From an uncultured Bacteroidota bacterium (GTDB taxonomy: Bacteria; Bacteroidota; Bacteroidia; Chitinophagales; LD1): a DNA stretch of 32,212 bases. The notes beneath the pieces were generated by a model that did not search any database, was not told where the DNA came from, and was given only the letters and a program-made list of their open reading frames with translations. The position numbers and the translations under genes were made by a program. Shown piece after piece: positions 26,210 to 32,212 of this stretch (position 1 is its first letter; every line of letters starts with the position of its first letter). The stretch is taken from NCBI GenBank assembly GCA_903919075.1, contig CAIXGR010000094.1, positions 1 to 32,212 on the forward strand. Reading direction: 5' to 3'.

Positions 26210-27205
26210 ATGGAGCTATTACCTTATAAGCATTTTTCAAAAATTTATACTTCCCTCCTATTATTTGTGCTTGTTCTTTTAAGCGGAGTAGTGGGGTATA
26301 TGCTTATTGAACATTACACTTTTTTGGAAGCATTATATATGACCGTTATTACACTTTCAACGGTTGGCTTTGCGGAGGTTAGACACCTTTCGGACGCAGG
26401 ACGAATATTTACCATTGCCATTATTTTAGTTAACCTTAGTGCTTTTACTTATTTCATTGCATTAATTTCATCCTATTTTCTTGACGGAGAATTTACCAAA
26501 GCATACAAACAATATAAAATGAAAAAATCTATAAGCGAACTGGAAAACCATATAATAATTTGTGGTTTTGGCCGCAACGGACATGAAGCTGCAAGGGTAT
26601 TTCAGGAAAGCGGAAAAGAATTTGTGGTGATTGAAAAAATGAACCCAAGCCATGACGGACCACCTTCTCATATCGATTTTTATTTAAAAGAAGATGCTAC
26701 ACGCGATGAAGTACTTCTTGAAGCAGGAATACAGAAAGCGTATGCTGTTGTTTCAACTCTTCCGGATGATGCTGACAATTTATTTGTTGTGCTTACTGCC
26801 CGTGCACTAAATCCAAAATTAAAAATAGTAAGCCGCGCTTCGCATGATACTACAGTAAAAAAATTGAAAACTGCGGGTGCCGATAGTGTTATTATGCCCG
26901 ATAAAATAGGTGGAGTGCATATGGCTACGTTGGTATTGAGCCCTGATATAAAAGAATTTGTTGATTTGATAACTACACAAAACAACGAGCAATTTGCTAT
27001 TCACGAAGTGGAGTCGGCAAAAACGATGTCGCTAGAAGAATTGGATTGCTGGCGTAAAACCGGGGCAACTATACTTGGGATTAAAACTTCGGATAGAGAT
27101 TATATGCTTAACCCTGCTTTGAAAACACAGATACAGCCAGGCAATAAATTAATTGCGATGGGCTCGAAAGAGCAGATGAAGAGTTTGGAGATGTTGGTTA
27201 AATAA
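26210..27205 (+). CDS. Potassium channel with RCK (TrkA-N/TrkA-C) domain
   Basis: A 331-residue channel protein. It has two transmembrane helices (about 15-33 and 66-90) around a pore loop with selectivity-filter sequence TLSTVGFAEV (48-57), a variant of TVGYGD with Phe for Tyr and Glu in place of Asp. A cytoplasmic RCK domain follows with Rossmann motif GFGRNG at 119-124 and a TrkA-C-like domain at about 250-331. The RCK domain gates the pore in response to nucleotides or ions in relatives. It starts 10 bp after the acyl-CoA ligase stop, so it is probably transcribed with the operon, although no metabolic link is obvious. The convergent beta-oxidation gene ends only 9 bp away, with no terminator between. 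Confidence 0.9.
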   Translation: MELLPYKHFSKIYTSLLLFVLVLLSGVVGYMLIEHYTFLEALYMTVITLSTVGFAEVRHLSDAGRIFTIAIILVNLSAFTYFIALISSYFLDGEFTKAYKQYKMKKSISELENHIIICGFGRNGHEAARVFQESGKEFVVIEKMNPSHDGPPSHIDFYLKEDATRDEVLLEAGIQKAYAVVSTLPDDADNLFVVLTARALNPKLKIVSRASHDTTVKKLKTAGADSVIMPDKIGGVHMATLVLSPDIKEFVDLITTQNNEQFAIHEVESAKTMSLEELDCWRKTGATILGIKTSDRDYMLNPALKTQIQPGNKLIAMGSKEQMKSLEMLVK

Positions 27206-27214
27206 AATGAATTG

Positions 27215-29365
27215 CTAAAATTCATTACCGGTAGCAACTTTCTTTTCTAATAACATCGGAACAGCAAATCGCTCGCCATAACTTGCCTGCAATTCTTTCG
27301 CTCTTGCAATAAACTCTTTCAATCCATAATCATTAATATACTGCAATGTGCCCCCTTTAAAAGGCGCAAAACCCCAACCGAAAATAGCGCCTATATTGGC
27401 ATCGGGTATGTTGCGCAATACTCCTTCTTCGAGGCAACGGACTGTTTCAATGGCTTGGATAAACATTAGCCGGTCAATTAAATGTTTTTGTGGCGGTTGA
27501 GTTTTTTCGGGGAAGTTTTGTTTTAGGCCAGTCCATAAATGCTTTTTCTTTTCATCCTTCACATATTCATAAAAGCCTGCACCGGCGGCTTTGCCAGGGC
27601 GCTTTAATTCGTTTAGCATTTTATCGGCAACAATGTATGCAGGATGCTCGGGAGGAGTTTTCCCTTCGGCTTTTAAATCGGCAATAGTTTGTTGGCGTAT
27701 ATGCCATAAAAGCGAAAGACTTATTTCATCGGTTAGCACCAAGGGGCCTACCGGCATACCGGCTTGCAAACCTGCGGCTTCAATAGAGCGCGGATTGATA
27801 CCTTCGCCTAACATGGCTATGCCTTCCAGCACATAGGTGGCGAATACGCGCGAGGTGTAAAAGCCACGGCTATCGTTTACTACAATTGGCGTTTTCTTTA
27901 TCGCTTTCACAAAGTCAAAAGCACGAGCGAGGGTTTCATTACTGGTTTGTTTGCCAACAATAATTTCAACCAAAGGCATTCTATCGGCCGGTGAAAAAAA
28001 ATGGAGGCCAATGAAATTATTCGGTCTCATCGATTTTTCTGCCAAACCTGTGATAGGTAATGTGGATGTATTGGAAGCAAAAATAGTGGTGCCGGCTATT
28101 TGTTCTTCAGCTTCTTTTGTAACTTTTGCTTTTAGTTCGCGGTTTTCGAACACTGCTTCAATCATCAAATCGCAGCCTTTTAAATTTACAGCATTGCTGG
28201 TGGCTTGAATACGGTTTAATATTTCGGCGGCTTTTGTTTCATTTATTTTTCCTTTGCCCACTAATTTTTTCAGCAACTCTTCGCTGTATGATTTTCCATT
28301 CATAGCGGCTTCTTCGCTTACGTCTTTTAGCACACATTCCATACCATTTGATGCAATGCAATAAGCTATGGCGCTACCCATCATACCGGCGCCTATGACA
28401 CCAACCTTTTTAAATGCATGGCGCGGTAGTATTGCTTGCCCCTCGGATGAACCGGTTGGGCGGCTATTGCCTGCGTTGATTGCATTCAAATCAGTCCAGA
28501 AGGCTTTAATCATATTTTTAGCTACTTTACCGGTAGCCAGTTTTACAAAGTAGCGGCTTTCGATTCTTGTTGCGGTATCGAAATCAACTAAGGCGCCTTC
28601 AACAGCGGCGCTTAAAATGGCGAGGGGTGCAGGATAGTTGTTATGTGTTTTTTTAGTAACCACTGCCGGTGCCACCGGTAGCACTTGCGCTACTTTAGGG
28701 GTATTAGGTGTGCCACCGGGGATTTTGTAATTTTTATCATCCCATGCCTGAACTGCTGACGGATTAGCCAAAATCCATGCCTTTGCTTTTTCTATTAAAT
28801 CGTTTTTATCAATTACCAGTTCATGAATTAATCGATTTTTTAAGGCTTCGTCCGGTGGGATTTTTTTGCCTTCGGATAAATATGCCAACGCAGGCTGTAA
28901 GCCCAACATACGCACCATGCGGGTTACGCCGCCGCCGCCGGGTAACAGGCCGAGTGTTACTTCAGGTAGACCGAGTTGTGTTTTGGGATTATCAATTACA
29001 ATACGGCGGTGACAGGCGAGAGCAACCTCAAAGCCACCACCCAATGCTGTTCCGTTAATGGCAGCAACAACCGGCTTGCCTTGTGTTTCGAGATAACGCA
29101 GGCCTGCTTTGAATTGCTGCGCTCTATCAAAAAGATTTTGCGGATTTTTTTCGTTGAACATTTCATCAATATCGGCACCGGCCATAAAACTTTCTTTTGC
29201 CGAAGTGATAATAATTCCAATGATGGAATCTTTTTCGGCTTGCAGTTTTTCGATGATATTTTTAAAAGCTTCACCAAATGCAATATTGATAACGTTGACC
29301 GGTTTGCCGGGGTTATCGAAGGTTAGGGTTACTATTCCCTGCTGGTCTTTTTGATAGTTGATCAT
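27215..29365 (-). CDS. Beta-oxidation multifunctional protein: enoyl-CoA hydratase/3-hydroxyacyl-CoA dehydrogenase
   Basis: A 716-residue fusion of the FadB/FadJ alpha-subunit type. Crotonase domain at about 1-200 with catalytic glutamates Glu113 (GGGFEVALA) and Glu135 (LPEVTLGLLPGGGG), and oxyanion segment AGADIDEM. The NAD-binding dehydrogenase domain follows from about 317 (VGVIGAGMMGSA, nucleotide motif 325-330), with the catalytic LHFFSP histidine and two C-terminal 3HCDH domains. It catalyses hydration of trans-2-enoyl-CoA and oxidation of L-3-hydroxyacyl-CoA. The frame extends 12 codons upstream to 29401, but that part overlaps a dispersed repeat and is not conserved, so ATG 29365 was chosen. 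The thiolase gene is upstream on the same strand, forming the usual alpha/beta pair. FadB and FadJ cannot be told apart here. Confidence 0.92.
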   Translation of the reverse strand: MINYQKDQQGIVTLTFDNPGKPVNVINIAFGEAFKNIIEKLQAEKDSIIGIIITSAKESFMAGADIDEMFNEKNPQNLFDRAQQFKAGLRYLETQGKPVVAAINGTALGGGFEVALACHRRIVIDNPKTQLGLPEVTLGLLPGGGGVTRMVRMLGLQPALAYLSEGKKIPPDEALKNRLIHELVIDKNDLIEKAKAWILANPSAVQAWDDKNYKIPGGTPNTPKVAQVLPVAPAVVTKKTHNNYPAPLAILSAAVEGALVDFDTATRIESRYFVKLATGKVAKNMIKAFWTDLNAINAGNSRPTGSSEGQAILPRHAFKKVGVIGAGMMGSAIAYCIASNGMECVLKDVSEEAAMNGKSYSEELLKKLVGKGKINETKAAEILNRIQATSNAVNLKGCDLMIEAVFENRELKAKVTKEAEEQIAGTTIFASNTSTLPITGLAEKSMRPNNFIGLHFFSPADRMPLVEIIVGKQTSNETLARAFDFVKAIKKTPIVVNDSRGFYTSRVFATYVLEGIAMLGEGINPRSIEAAGLQAGMPVGPLVLTDEISLSLLWHIRQQTIADLKAEGKTPPEHPAYIVADKMLNELKRPGKAAGAGFYEYVKDEKKKHLWTGLKQNFPEKTQPPQKHLIDRLMFIQAIETVRCLEEGVLRNIPDANIGAIFGWGFAPFKGGTLQYINDYGLKEFIARAKELQASYGERFAVPMLLEKKVATGNEF

Positions 29366-29398
29366 GTTTCTTTCTTTAATTAGTCTAATTGCTTCCCG

Positions 29399-29434
29399 CA
29401 CCCTCTGACTCCATAAAGGGAGAACCGGCCCCCC
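29399..29434. repeat. Dispersed 36-bp intergenic repeat, copy 1
   Basis: Begins CACCCTCTGACTCC and contains AGAACCGGC. It matches a second copy at 30783-30818 at 32 of 36 positions. It sits between the thiolase and the multifunctional-protein genes. The CTCC/GGAG-type core is partly self-complementary, like the short intergenic repeats scattered in many Bacteroidota genomes. Confidence 0.75.
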
Positions 29435-29450
29435 TATAAATACAAAAAAA

Positions 29451-30659
29451 CTATATCCTTTCTATAATAGTGGCTACGCCCATTCCACCGCCTACGCAGA
29501 GTGTAATTAGGCCGGTAGATTTGTTGGTTCTTTCTAATTCATCTAACACAGTGCCCAATAACATTGAACCGGTGGCACCAAGCGGGTGACCCATGGCAAT
29601 GGCACCCCCATTTACATTTAGTGCTTCGCTATCGATATCCAACTCGCGTTGAAACTTGAGGACGGCGGAGGCGAAGGCCTCGTTCATTTCCCAGATATCA
29701 ATATCTTTTTTGCTCATACCTGCTACGCTCAACGCTTTACGGGCTGCAAACGAGGGACCGGTGAGCATAATGGTGGGTTCGGATGAGGTAACTGCGCCTG
29801 CTACAATGCGGGCGCGTGGTTTAAGGCCAAGCTTATCCCCCATTTCTTTAGAGCCAACCAAAGTAAGCGATGCGCCATCAACAATGCCCGATGAATTGCC
29901 CGGTGTGTGAACGTGATTGATTTGTTCAACTGAAGTATACTTTAGCATGGCTACAGCGTCGAAACCTAATTCGCCTGATGTGGCAAATGAGGGTTGCAGC
30001 TTTGACATGCTTTCAATTGAAGCATCTTCGCGAATGGTTTCGTCATGGTCTAAAATCATTAAACCGTTTTGGTCGGTAACGGGTATAATTGATTTTTTGA
30101 AGTAGCCATTTTTTCGCGCCAATGCCGCGCGCTTGTGTGATTGCAAAGCGTACTGGTCAACAGTTTCGCGGGTAAAGCCTTCGATGGTGGCAATAAGATC
30201 GGCTGAGATGCCCTGAGGAATAAAACCAAGCGCTGAATTAACGGCAGGGTCTAAATACCAAGCACCGCCATCGCTGCCCATGGGGTTACGACTCATGCTT
30301 TCAATTCCACCGGCTACTACTAATTGCTCCCAGCCGCTGCGGATTTTCATGGCAGCCAGGTTTACGGTTTCAAGTCCTGAAGAGCAAAAGCGATTGATTT
30401 GCATACCGGGTACTACTTCATCCCATCCGGCATACACATGTCCAAATTTTGCTATATCTCCGCCCTGCTCGCCAATGGGTGTTACACAGCCTAATACTAC
30501 ATCATCAACCTGTGTAGTATCAAACATGCCTGCACGTTGGCGAAGTGCTGTAAATAATTGCGCCAGTAAATCAATGGGTTTTACCTCATAAAGCGAACCG
30601 GTTTTCTTACCACGCCCGCGTGGGGTTCTTATTGAATCGTATATGTAAGCTTCCTTCAT
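29451..30659 (-). CDS. Acetyl-CoA C-acyltransferase (thiolase, FadA/FadI type)
   Basis: A 402-residue thiolase. The nucleophile Cys92 lies in NRFCSSGLE, the general-base pair is His358 in [11 protein letters not shown] and Cys388 in LCVGGGMG; all three positions are intact and the length is typical. It removes acetyl-CoA from 3-ketoacyl-CoA in the last step of beta-oxidation. It is the first gene of a two-gene minus-strand operon with the hydratase/dehydrogenase, separated by 85 bp that contains a dispersed repeat. A promoter element lies about 32 bp upstream. An Lrp/AsnC-family regulator gene is located 377 bp upstream on the same strand. Confidence 0.92.
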   Translation of the reverse strand: MKEAYIYDSIRTPRGRGKKTGSLYEVKPIDLLAQLFTALRQRAGMFDTTQVDDVVLGCVTPIGEQGGDIAKFGHVYAGWDEVVPGMQINRFCSSGLETVNLAAMKIRSGWEQLVVAGGIESMSRNPMGSDGGAWYLDPAVNSALGFIPQGISADLIATIEGFTRETVDQYALQSHKRAALARKNGYFKKSIIPVTDQNGLMILDHDETIREDASIESMSKLQPSFATSGELGFDAVAMLKYTSVEQINHVHTPGNSSGIVDGASLTLVGSKEMGDKLGLKPRARIVAGAVTSSEPTIMLTGPSFAARKALSVAGMSKKDIDIWEMNEAFASAVLKFQRELDIDSEALNVNGGAIAMGHPLGATGSMLLGTVLDELERTNKSTGLITLCVGGGMGVATIIERI

Positions 30660-30690
30660 TGCTAATTAATTTGTTTGATACTTTTCGGCG

Positions 30691-30698
30691 CAAACATA
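30691..30698 (-). promoter_or_regulatory. Putative -7 promoter element for the beta-oxidation operon
   Basis: Read on the minus strand it is TATGTTTG, a full match to TAnnTTTG, 32 bp before the thiolase ATG. No -33 TTG at normal spacing was found. Confidence 0.4.
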
Positions 30699-30782
30699 AA
30701 GGAAGTTCATAAAACGGGAGTAGAATAGACATCATCTATAGTTCTCGTTTTTACTGATTTGGTTATTTTTTTGCCGCCCTGC

Positions 30783-30818
30783 CACCCTCTAACTCCTTAA
30801 AGGAAGAACCGGCTCCCC
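30783..30818. repeat. Dispersed 36-bp intergenic repeat, copy 2
   Basis: Same orientation as the copy at 29399-29434, differing at four positions. It is immediately followed by the minus-strand terminator, so it lies outside the Lrp transcript end. Confidence 0.75.
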
Positions 30819-30821
30819 GGC

Positions 30822-30852
30822 AAAAAAAAAGCCCATACTTTACGTATGGGCT
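30822..30852 (-). terminator. Rho-independent terminator (minus strand)
   Basis: Stem GCCCATAC (831-838 of the 30 kb block) and GTATGGGC (30844-30851) with a 5-nt loop, followed on the minus strand by nine T residues. It would end transcripts coming from the Lrp/AsnC gene or from a small RNA in between. Confidence 0.9.
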
Positions 30853-31035
30853 AGACACACTAACGAAAAGCCTGTGGGAAGGCTTTGGAGAGAGAAAGTT
30901 TAATACTATTAAGTAAAAAGTTCAAACCCATTAATTGTAATTGATACCAGATTGGAACAATAGTTGAAACGAAAAGTTGAGTATTAAAGTACCCAAATAC
31001 AGGTTTTTGGGACTTTTTGACAATTGAGATGTAAT
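30853..31035. other. 183-bp untranslated stretch with a second hairpin
   Basis: Between the Lrp/AsnC stop codon and the terminator there is no ORF. A second hairpin is at 30867-30886 (AAAGCCT/AGGCTTT arms, 6-nt loop). The stretch may be a long 3' untranslated region or contain a small RNA read on the minus strand; no TAnnTTTG promoter was found in it. Confidence 0.45.
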
Positions 31036-31515
31036 TTATTTTTGAGTTGTTAGATGGACCGTAACCGGGCGATTGAAGCTTTCGGCGAGGGATATGAAAG
31101 TTTCGGTGCGGCTGATGCCTTCTATTTTTTGAATTTTATCATGAAGAATAGTACGCAAATGTTCTGTATCGCGACATATAATTTTTAAAAATAATGAGTA
31201 ATTGCCTGTGGTGTAATTGCATGAAATAACCTCATCGATTTTTTTTAGCGCATTTACCACCTTGTCATACAAATCGCTACGCACCAGATACACGCCTACA
31301 AAGGAGGTAATATCCATACCGAGTTTTGTAAGGTCTATTTGCAGTTGCGGATTTTTTACTATGCCCAGTTTTTCCATTTTGTTCATACGTACATGGACTG
31401 TGCCGGGTGATATGAAGAGCTTTTTGCCTATTTCGGTATAAGGAGTAAAGGCGTTATCCATCAGAATATTCAGAATCTGCAAATCGGTGTTATCAATTTC
31501 GTAATGGAAGGCCAT
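31036..31515 (-). CDS. Lrp/AsnC family transcriptional regulator
   Basis: A 159-residue regulator. N-terminal winged helix-turn-helix at about 8-60 (DNTDLQILNILMDNAFTPYTEIGKKLFISPGTVHVRMNKMEKLGIV, written here as the recognisable pattern DLQIL...YTEIGKKL...GTVHVRMNKM). C-terminal RAM/AsnC domain at about 70-150 (VGVYLVRSDLYDKVVNAL, TGNYSLFLKIICRD, IEGISRTETFISLAES). The family forms octameric or dodecameric discs that bind amino acids or other small metabolites and act as feast/famine regulators, usually autoregulated and often acting on a divergent neighbour. Here the promoter region carries two palindromes, and the divergent neighbour is a tRNA-like RNA. The beta-oxidation operon on the same strand is another candidate target. 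Confidence 0.92.
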   Translation of the reverse strand: MAFHYEIDNTDLQILNILMDNAFTPYTEIGKKLFISPGTVHVRMNKMEKLGIVKNPQLQIDLTKLGMDITSFVGVYLVRSDLYDKVVNALKKIDEVISCNYTTGNYSLFLKIICRDTEHLRTILHDKIQKIEGISRTETFISLAESFNRPVTVHLTTQK

Positions 31516-31545
31516 ATTTTTATATTGATATTATTAATTTACTAT

Positions 31546-31576
31546 CAAAAATAGTATTTTATTGTCTATTATTCAA
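31546..31576 (-). promoter_or_regulatory. Promoter of the Lrp/AsnC gene, with an overlapping inverted repeat
   Basis: On the minus strand TTG (31576-31574) is followed after 20 nt by TATTTTTG (31553-31546), a full -33/-7 match with normal spacing, 31 bp before the ATG. The inverted repeat TACTAT-caaaa-ATAGTA at 31540-31556 covers the -7 element, the arrangement expected for autorepression. Confidence 0.65.
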
Positions 31577-31585
31577 TTTTAATGC

Positions 31586-31604
31586 CAAATAATTAAATTA
31601 TTTG
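31586..31604. promoter_or_regulatory. Perfect 19-bp palindrome between divergent promoters
   Basis: CAAATAATT-A-AATTATTTG has 9-bp perfect arms. It lies just upstream of the Lrp -33 element and its right end forms the -33 TTTG of the rightward promoter. Its place suits an operator controlling both transcripts, with the Lrp/AsnC protein the obvious candidate. Confidence 0.55.
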
Positions 31605-31632
31605 CCAAAAATAAGACCTTATATTATCTTTG
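31601..31632 (+). promoter_or_regulatory. Promoter of the tRNA-like RNA gene
   Basis: TTTG (31601-31604), 20-nt spacer, TATCTTTG (31625-31632): a complete Bacteroidota -33/-7 promoter. Transcription would start near 31640, about 15 nt before the 5' end of the cloverleaf. Confidence 0.7.
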
Positions 31633-31655
31633 TCGTATAGTTCTTTATAAAACAT

Positions 31656-31804
31656 TGTTGGGTGATGGAAATTGGCAGACATGCCCCCCTGTCTCGGGGG
31701 TAAGGAATTTGGGATAAATCTGCTGTATTTTCTTCGACTGTTAAAGTCGAAAGAAATACAGCTTGACTAACTACCTTATGCAGGTTCGAGACCTGCCTCA
31801 ACAG
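31656..31804 (+). ncRNA. tRNA-like RNA with class II cloverleaf and giant variable arm
   Basis: The region folds as a tRNA. Acceptor TGTTGGG (31656-31662) pairs with CTCAACA (31797-31803) with one G-U; U8 G9; a Leu-type D arm ATG-G-AAATTGGCAG-A-CAT (31665-31682) with G18G19; anticodon stem CCCCC/GGGGG (31684-31688, 31696-31700) around loop CTGTCTC; T arm GCAGG-TTCGAGA-CCTGC (31780-31796). The anticodon triplet reads GUC, nominally Asp, which does not suit a class II tRNA, and position 37 is U instead of a purine. The discriminator is G. The variable region is 79 nt (31701-31779): TAAGG/CCTTA at its base, and an 18-position hairpin (31722-31739 with 31745-31762, one C-A mismatch and one G-U). 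CCA is not encoded. It may be a functional unusual tRNA, a tRNA mimic or a decayed tRNA; stem conservation plus promoter and terminator argue against decay. Confidence 0.7.
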
Positions 31805-31848
31805 CTATGGTTTAGTATTTATTATCAAGTATTTAGAATTAAAACAAG

Positions 31849-31877
31849 AAGTCCGCAGAGCGGACTTTTTTTATTTT
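31849..31877 (+). terminator. Rho-independent terminator of the tRNA-like RNA
   Basis: AAGTCCGC (31849-31856), loop AGA, GCGGACTT (31860-31867), followed by a T-rich tail. It closes a transcription unit of about 230 nt that begins at the 31601-31632 promoter. Confidence 0.9.
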
Positions 31878-31954
31878 TGGCCTGTTGTAAAATTTTCTCC
31901 CATGTTTTTCGTCACATGATGTAATTAAAGCATTGTAGTTAAACTTTTTAGAAG

Positions 31955-32212
31955 ATGGGAAATTATGTTGATAATAACCTGATTAAAGATGAACAGGTAG
32001 TATATGAAACTCAATATCACTGGAAGATTTTTTTCACGTTTAAAGGTTTGTTTACGCTTTTTATTGCGCCTGCACTTGACCGGTGGGCAGATGAATTTGT
32101 GGTGACGAATAAAAGGGTGATAGTTAAAACAGGGTTAATATCTCGGCGCACACTTGAGATGAACCTGAACAAAATTGAAAGTGTGAATGTTGACCAATCT
32201 GTTATGGGCAGG
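31955..32212 (+). CDS. Bacterial PH-domain (YdbS/DUF304-like) protein, 5' fragment
   Basis: The reading frame starts ATG at 31955 (MGNYVDNNLIKDEQVVYET) and is open to the right edge, 86 codons. It shows the bPH_2 pattern: LIKDEQVVYETQYHW, a short hydrophobic stretch (FTFKGLFTLFIAPAL), WADEFVVTNKRVIVKTGLIS, and LEMNLNKIESVNVDQSVMGR, where relatives continue with a GxGT segment. Proteins of this family are small, often membrane-associated, and of unknown function. Unlike many relatives the usual two-helix membrane hairpin is reduced to about 15 hydrophobic residues. It is downstream of the tRNA-like unit but separated by its terminator. Confidence 0.8.
   Translation, partial: MGNYVDNNLIKDEQVVYETQYHWKIFFTFKGLFTLFIAPALDRWADEFVVTNKRVIVKTGLISRRTLEMNLNKIESVNVDQSVMGR

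Noticed and set aside
31619-31801. 60-codon minus-strand ORF across the tRNA-like gene
   Set aside because: It is explained by the structured RNA on the plus strand and shows no protein family features.
31656-31804. tmRNA or selenocysteine tRNA
   Set aside because: tmRNA is about 350 nt with a tag ORF and a conserved GGGG start; tRNA-Sec has UCA anticodon, an extended acceptor and a 6-bp D stem. None of these are present.
1-32212. CRISPR arrays, insertion sequences, integrases, prophage genes, rRNA
   Set aside because: No regularly spaced repeats, transposase or integrase motifs, or rRNA sequence were seen on reading both strands.

Overview
The window looks like a chromosome segment from a member of the Bacteroidota, probably an environmental Chitinophagales- or Sphingobacteriia-like lineage. 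The evidence is: C-terminal type IX secretion sorting domains (PNPSTG followed by a YVLK/YILK-type end), Bacteroidota-type -7 promoter elements (TAnnTTTG), a HmuY/TonB-dependent receptor pair, a DksA-like protein with a degenerate zinc finger, an AsmA-like giant, and AT-rich DNA without strong Shine-Dalgarno sites. No insertion sequence, integrase, CRISPR array, rRNA or ordinary tRNA was seen.

Layout. 1-241: 5' end of a secreted repeat/adhesin-type protein (minus strand). 641-3209: a FemAB/GNAT-like acyltransferase and an orphan DNA methyltransferase (minus). 3402-4217: a DksA-like protein with a histone-H1-like basic tail, ending at a strong bidirectional terminator shared with the convergent 4324-5850 histidine kinase. 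5896-8463: an AsmA-like protein. 8591-13765: a three-gene operon with two paralogous, secreted lysyl-endopeptidase-like proteases and a small envelope protein translationally coupled between them. 13802-17094: a HmuY-like lipoprotein and a TonB-dependent receptor (minus), convergent with the proteases. 17251-19104: a LysM/TPR protein. 19192-19485: a DUF721/DciA-like protein. 19676-21971: a PAS histidine kinase and a REC-CRP regulator. 22079-27205: an operon of a 2-hydroxyacyl-CoA-lyase-like (ILVBL/HACL2-type) enzyme, an isochorismatase-fold hydrolase, a long-chain acyl-CoA ligase and a K+ channel. 27215-30659: the beta-oxidation multifunctional protein and thiolase (minus). 31036-31515: an Lrp/AsnC regulator. 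31656-31804: a tRNA-like RNA gene. 31955-end: start of a bacterial PH-domain protein.

How the genes fit together. The right third is rich in lipid catabolism: acyl-CoA activation, cleavage of 2-hydroxyacyl-CoA, then beta-oxidation. The middle resembles a haem-scavenging locus in which secreted Lys-specific proteases could release haem for a HmuY-type haemophore and its receptor, a functional parallel to gingipain/HmuY in Porphyromonas.

The most unusual element is at 31656-31804. It is a free-standing transcription unit with its own promoter and Rho-independent terminator. It folds as a class II tRNA with a Leu-like D arm, a GUC anticodon triplet and a very large (79 nt) variable region containing an 18-position near-perfect hairpin. 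It is divergent from the Lrp/AsnC gene, with a perfect 19-bp palindrome between their promoters.
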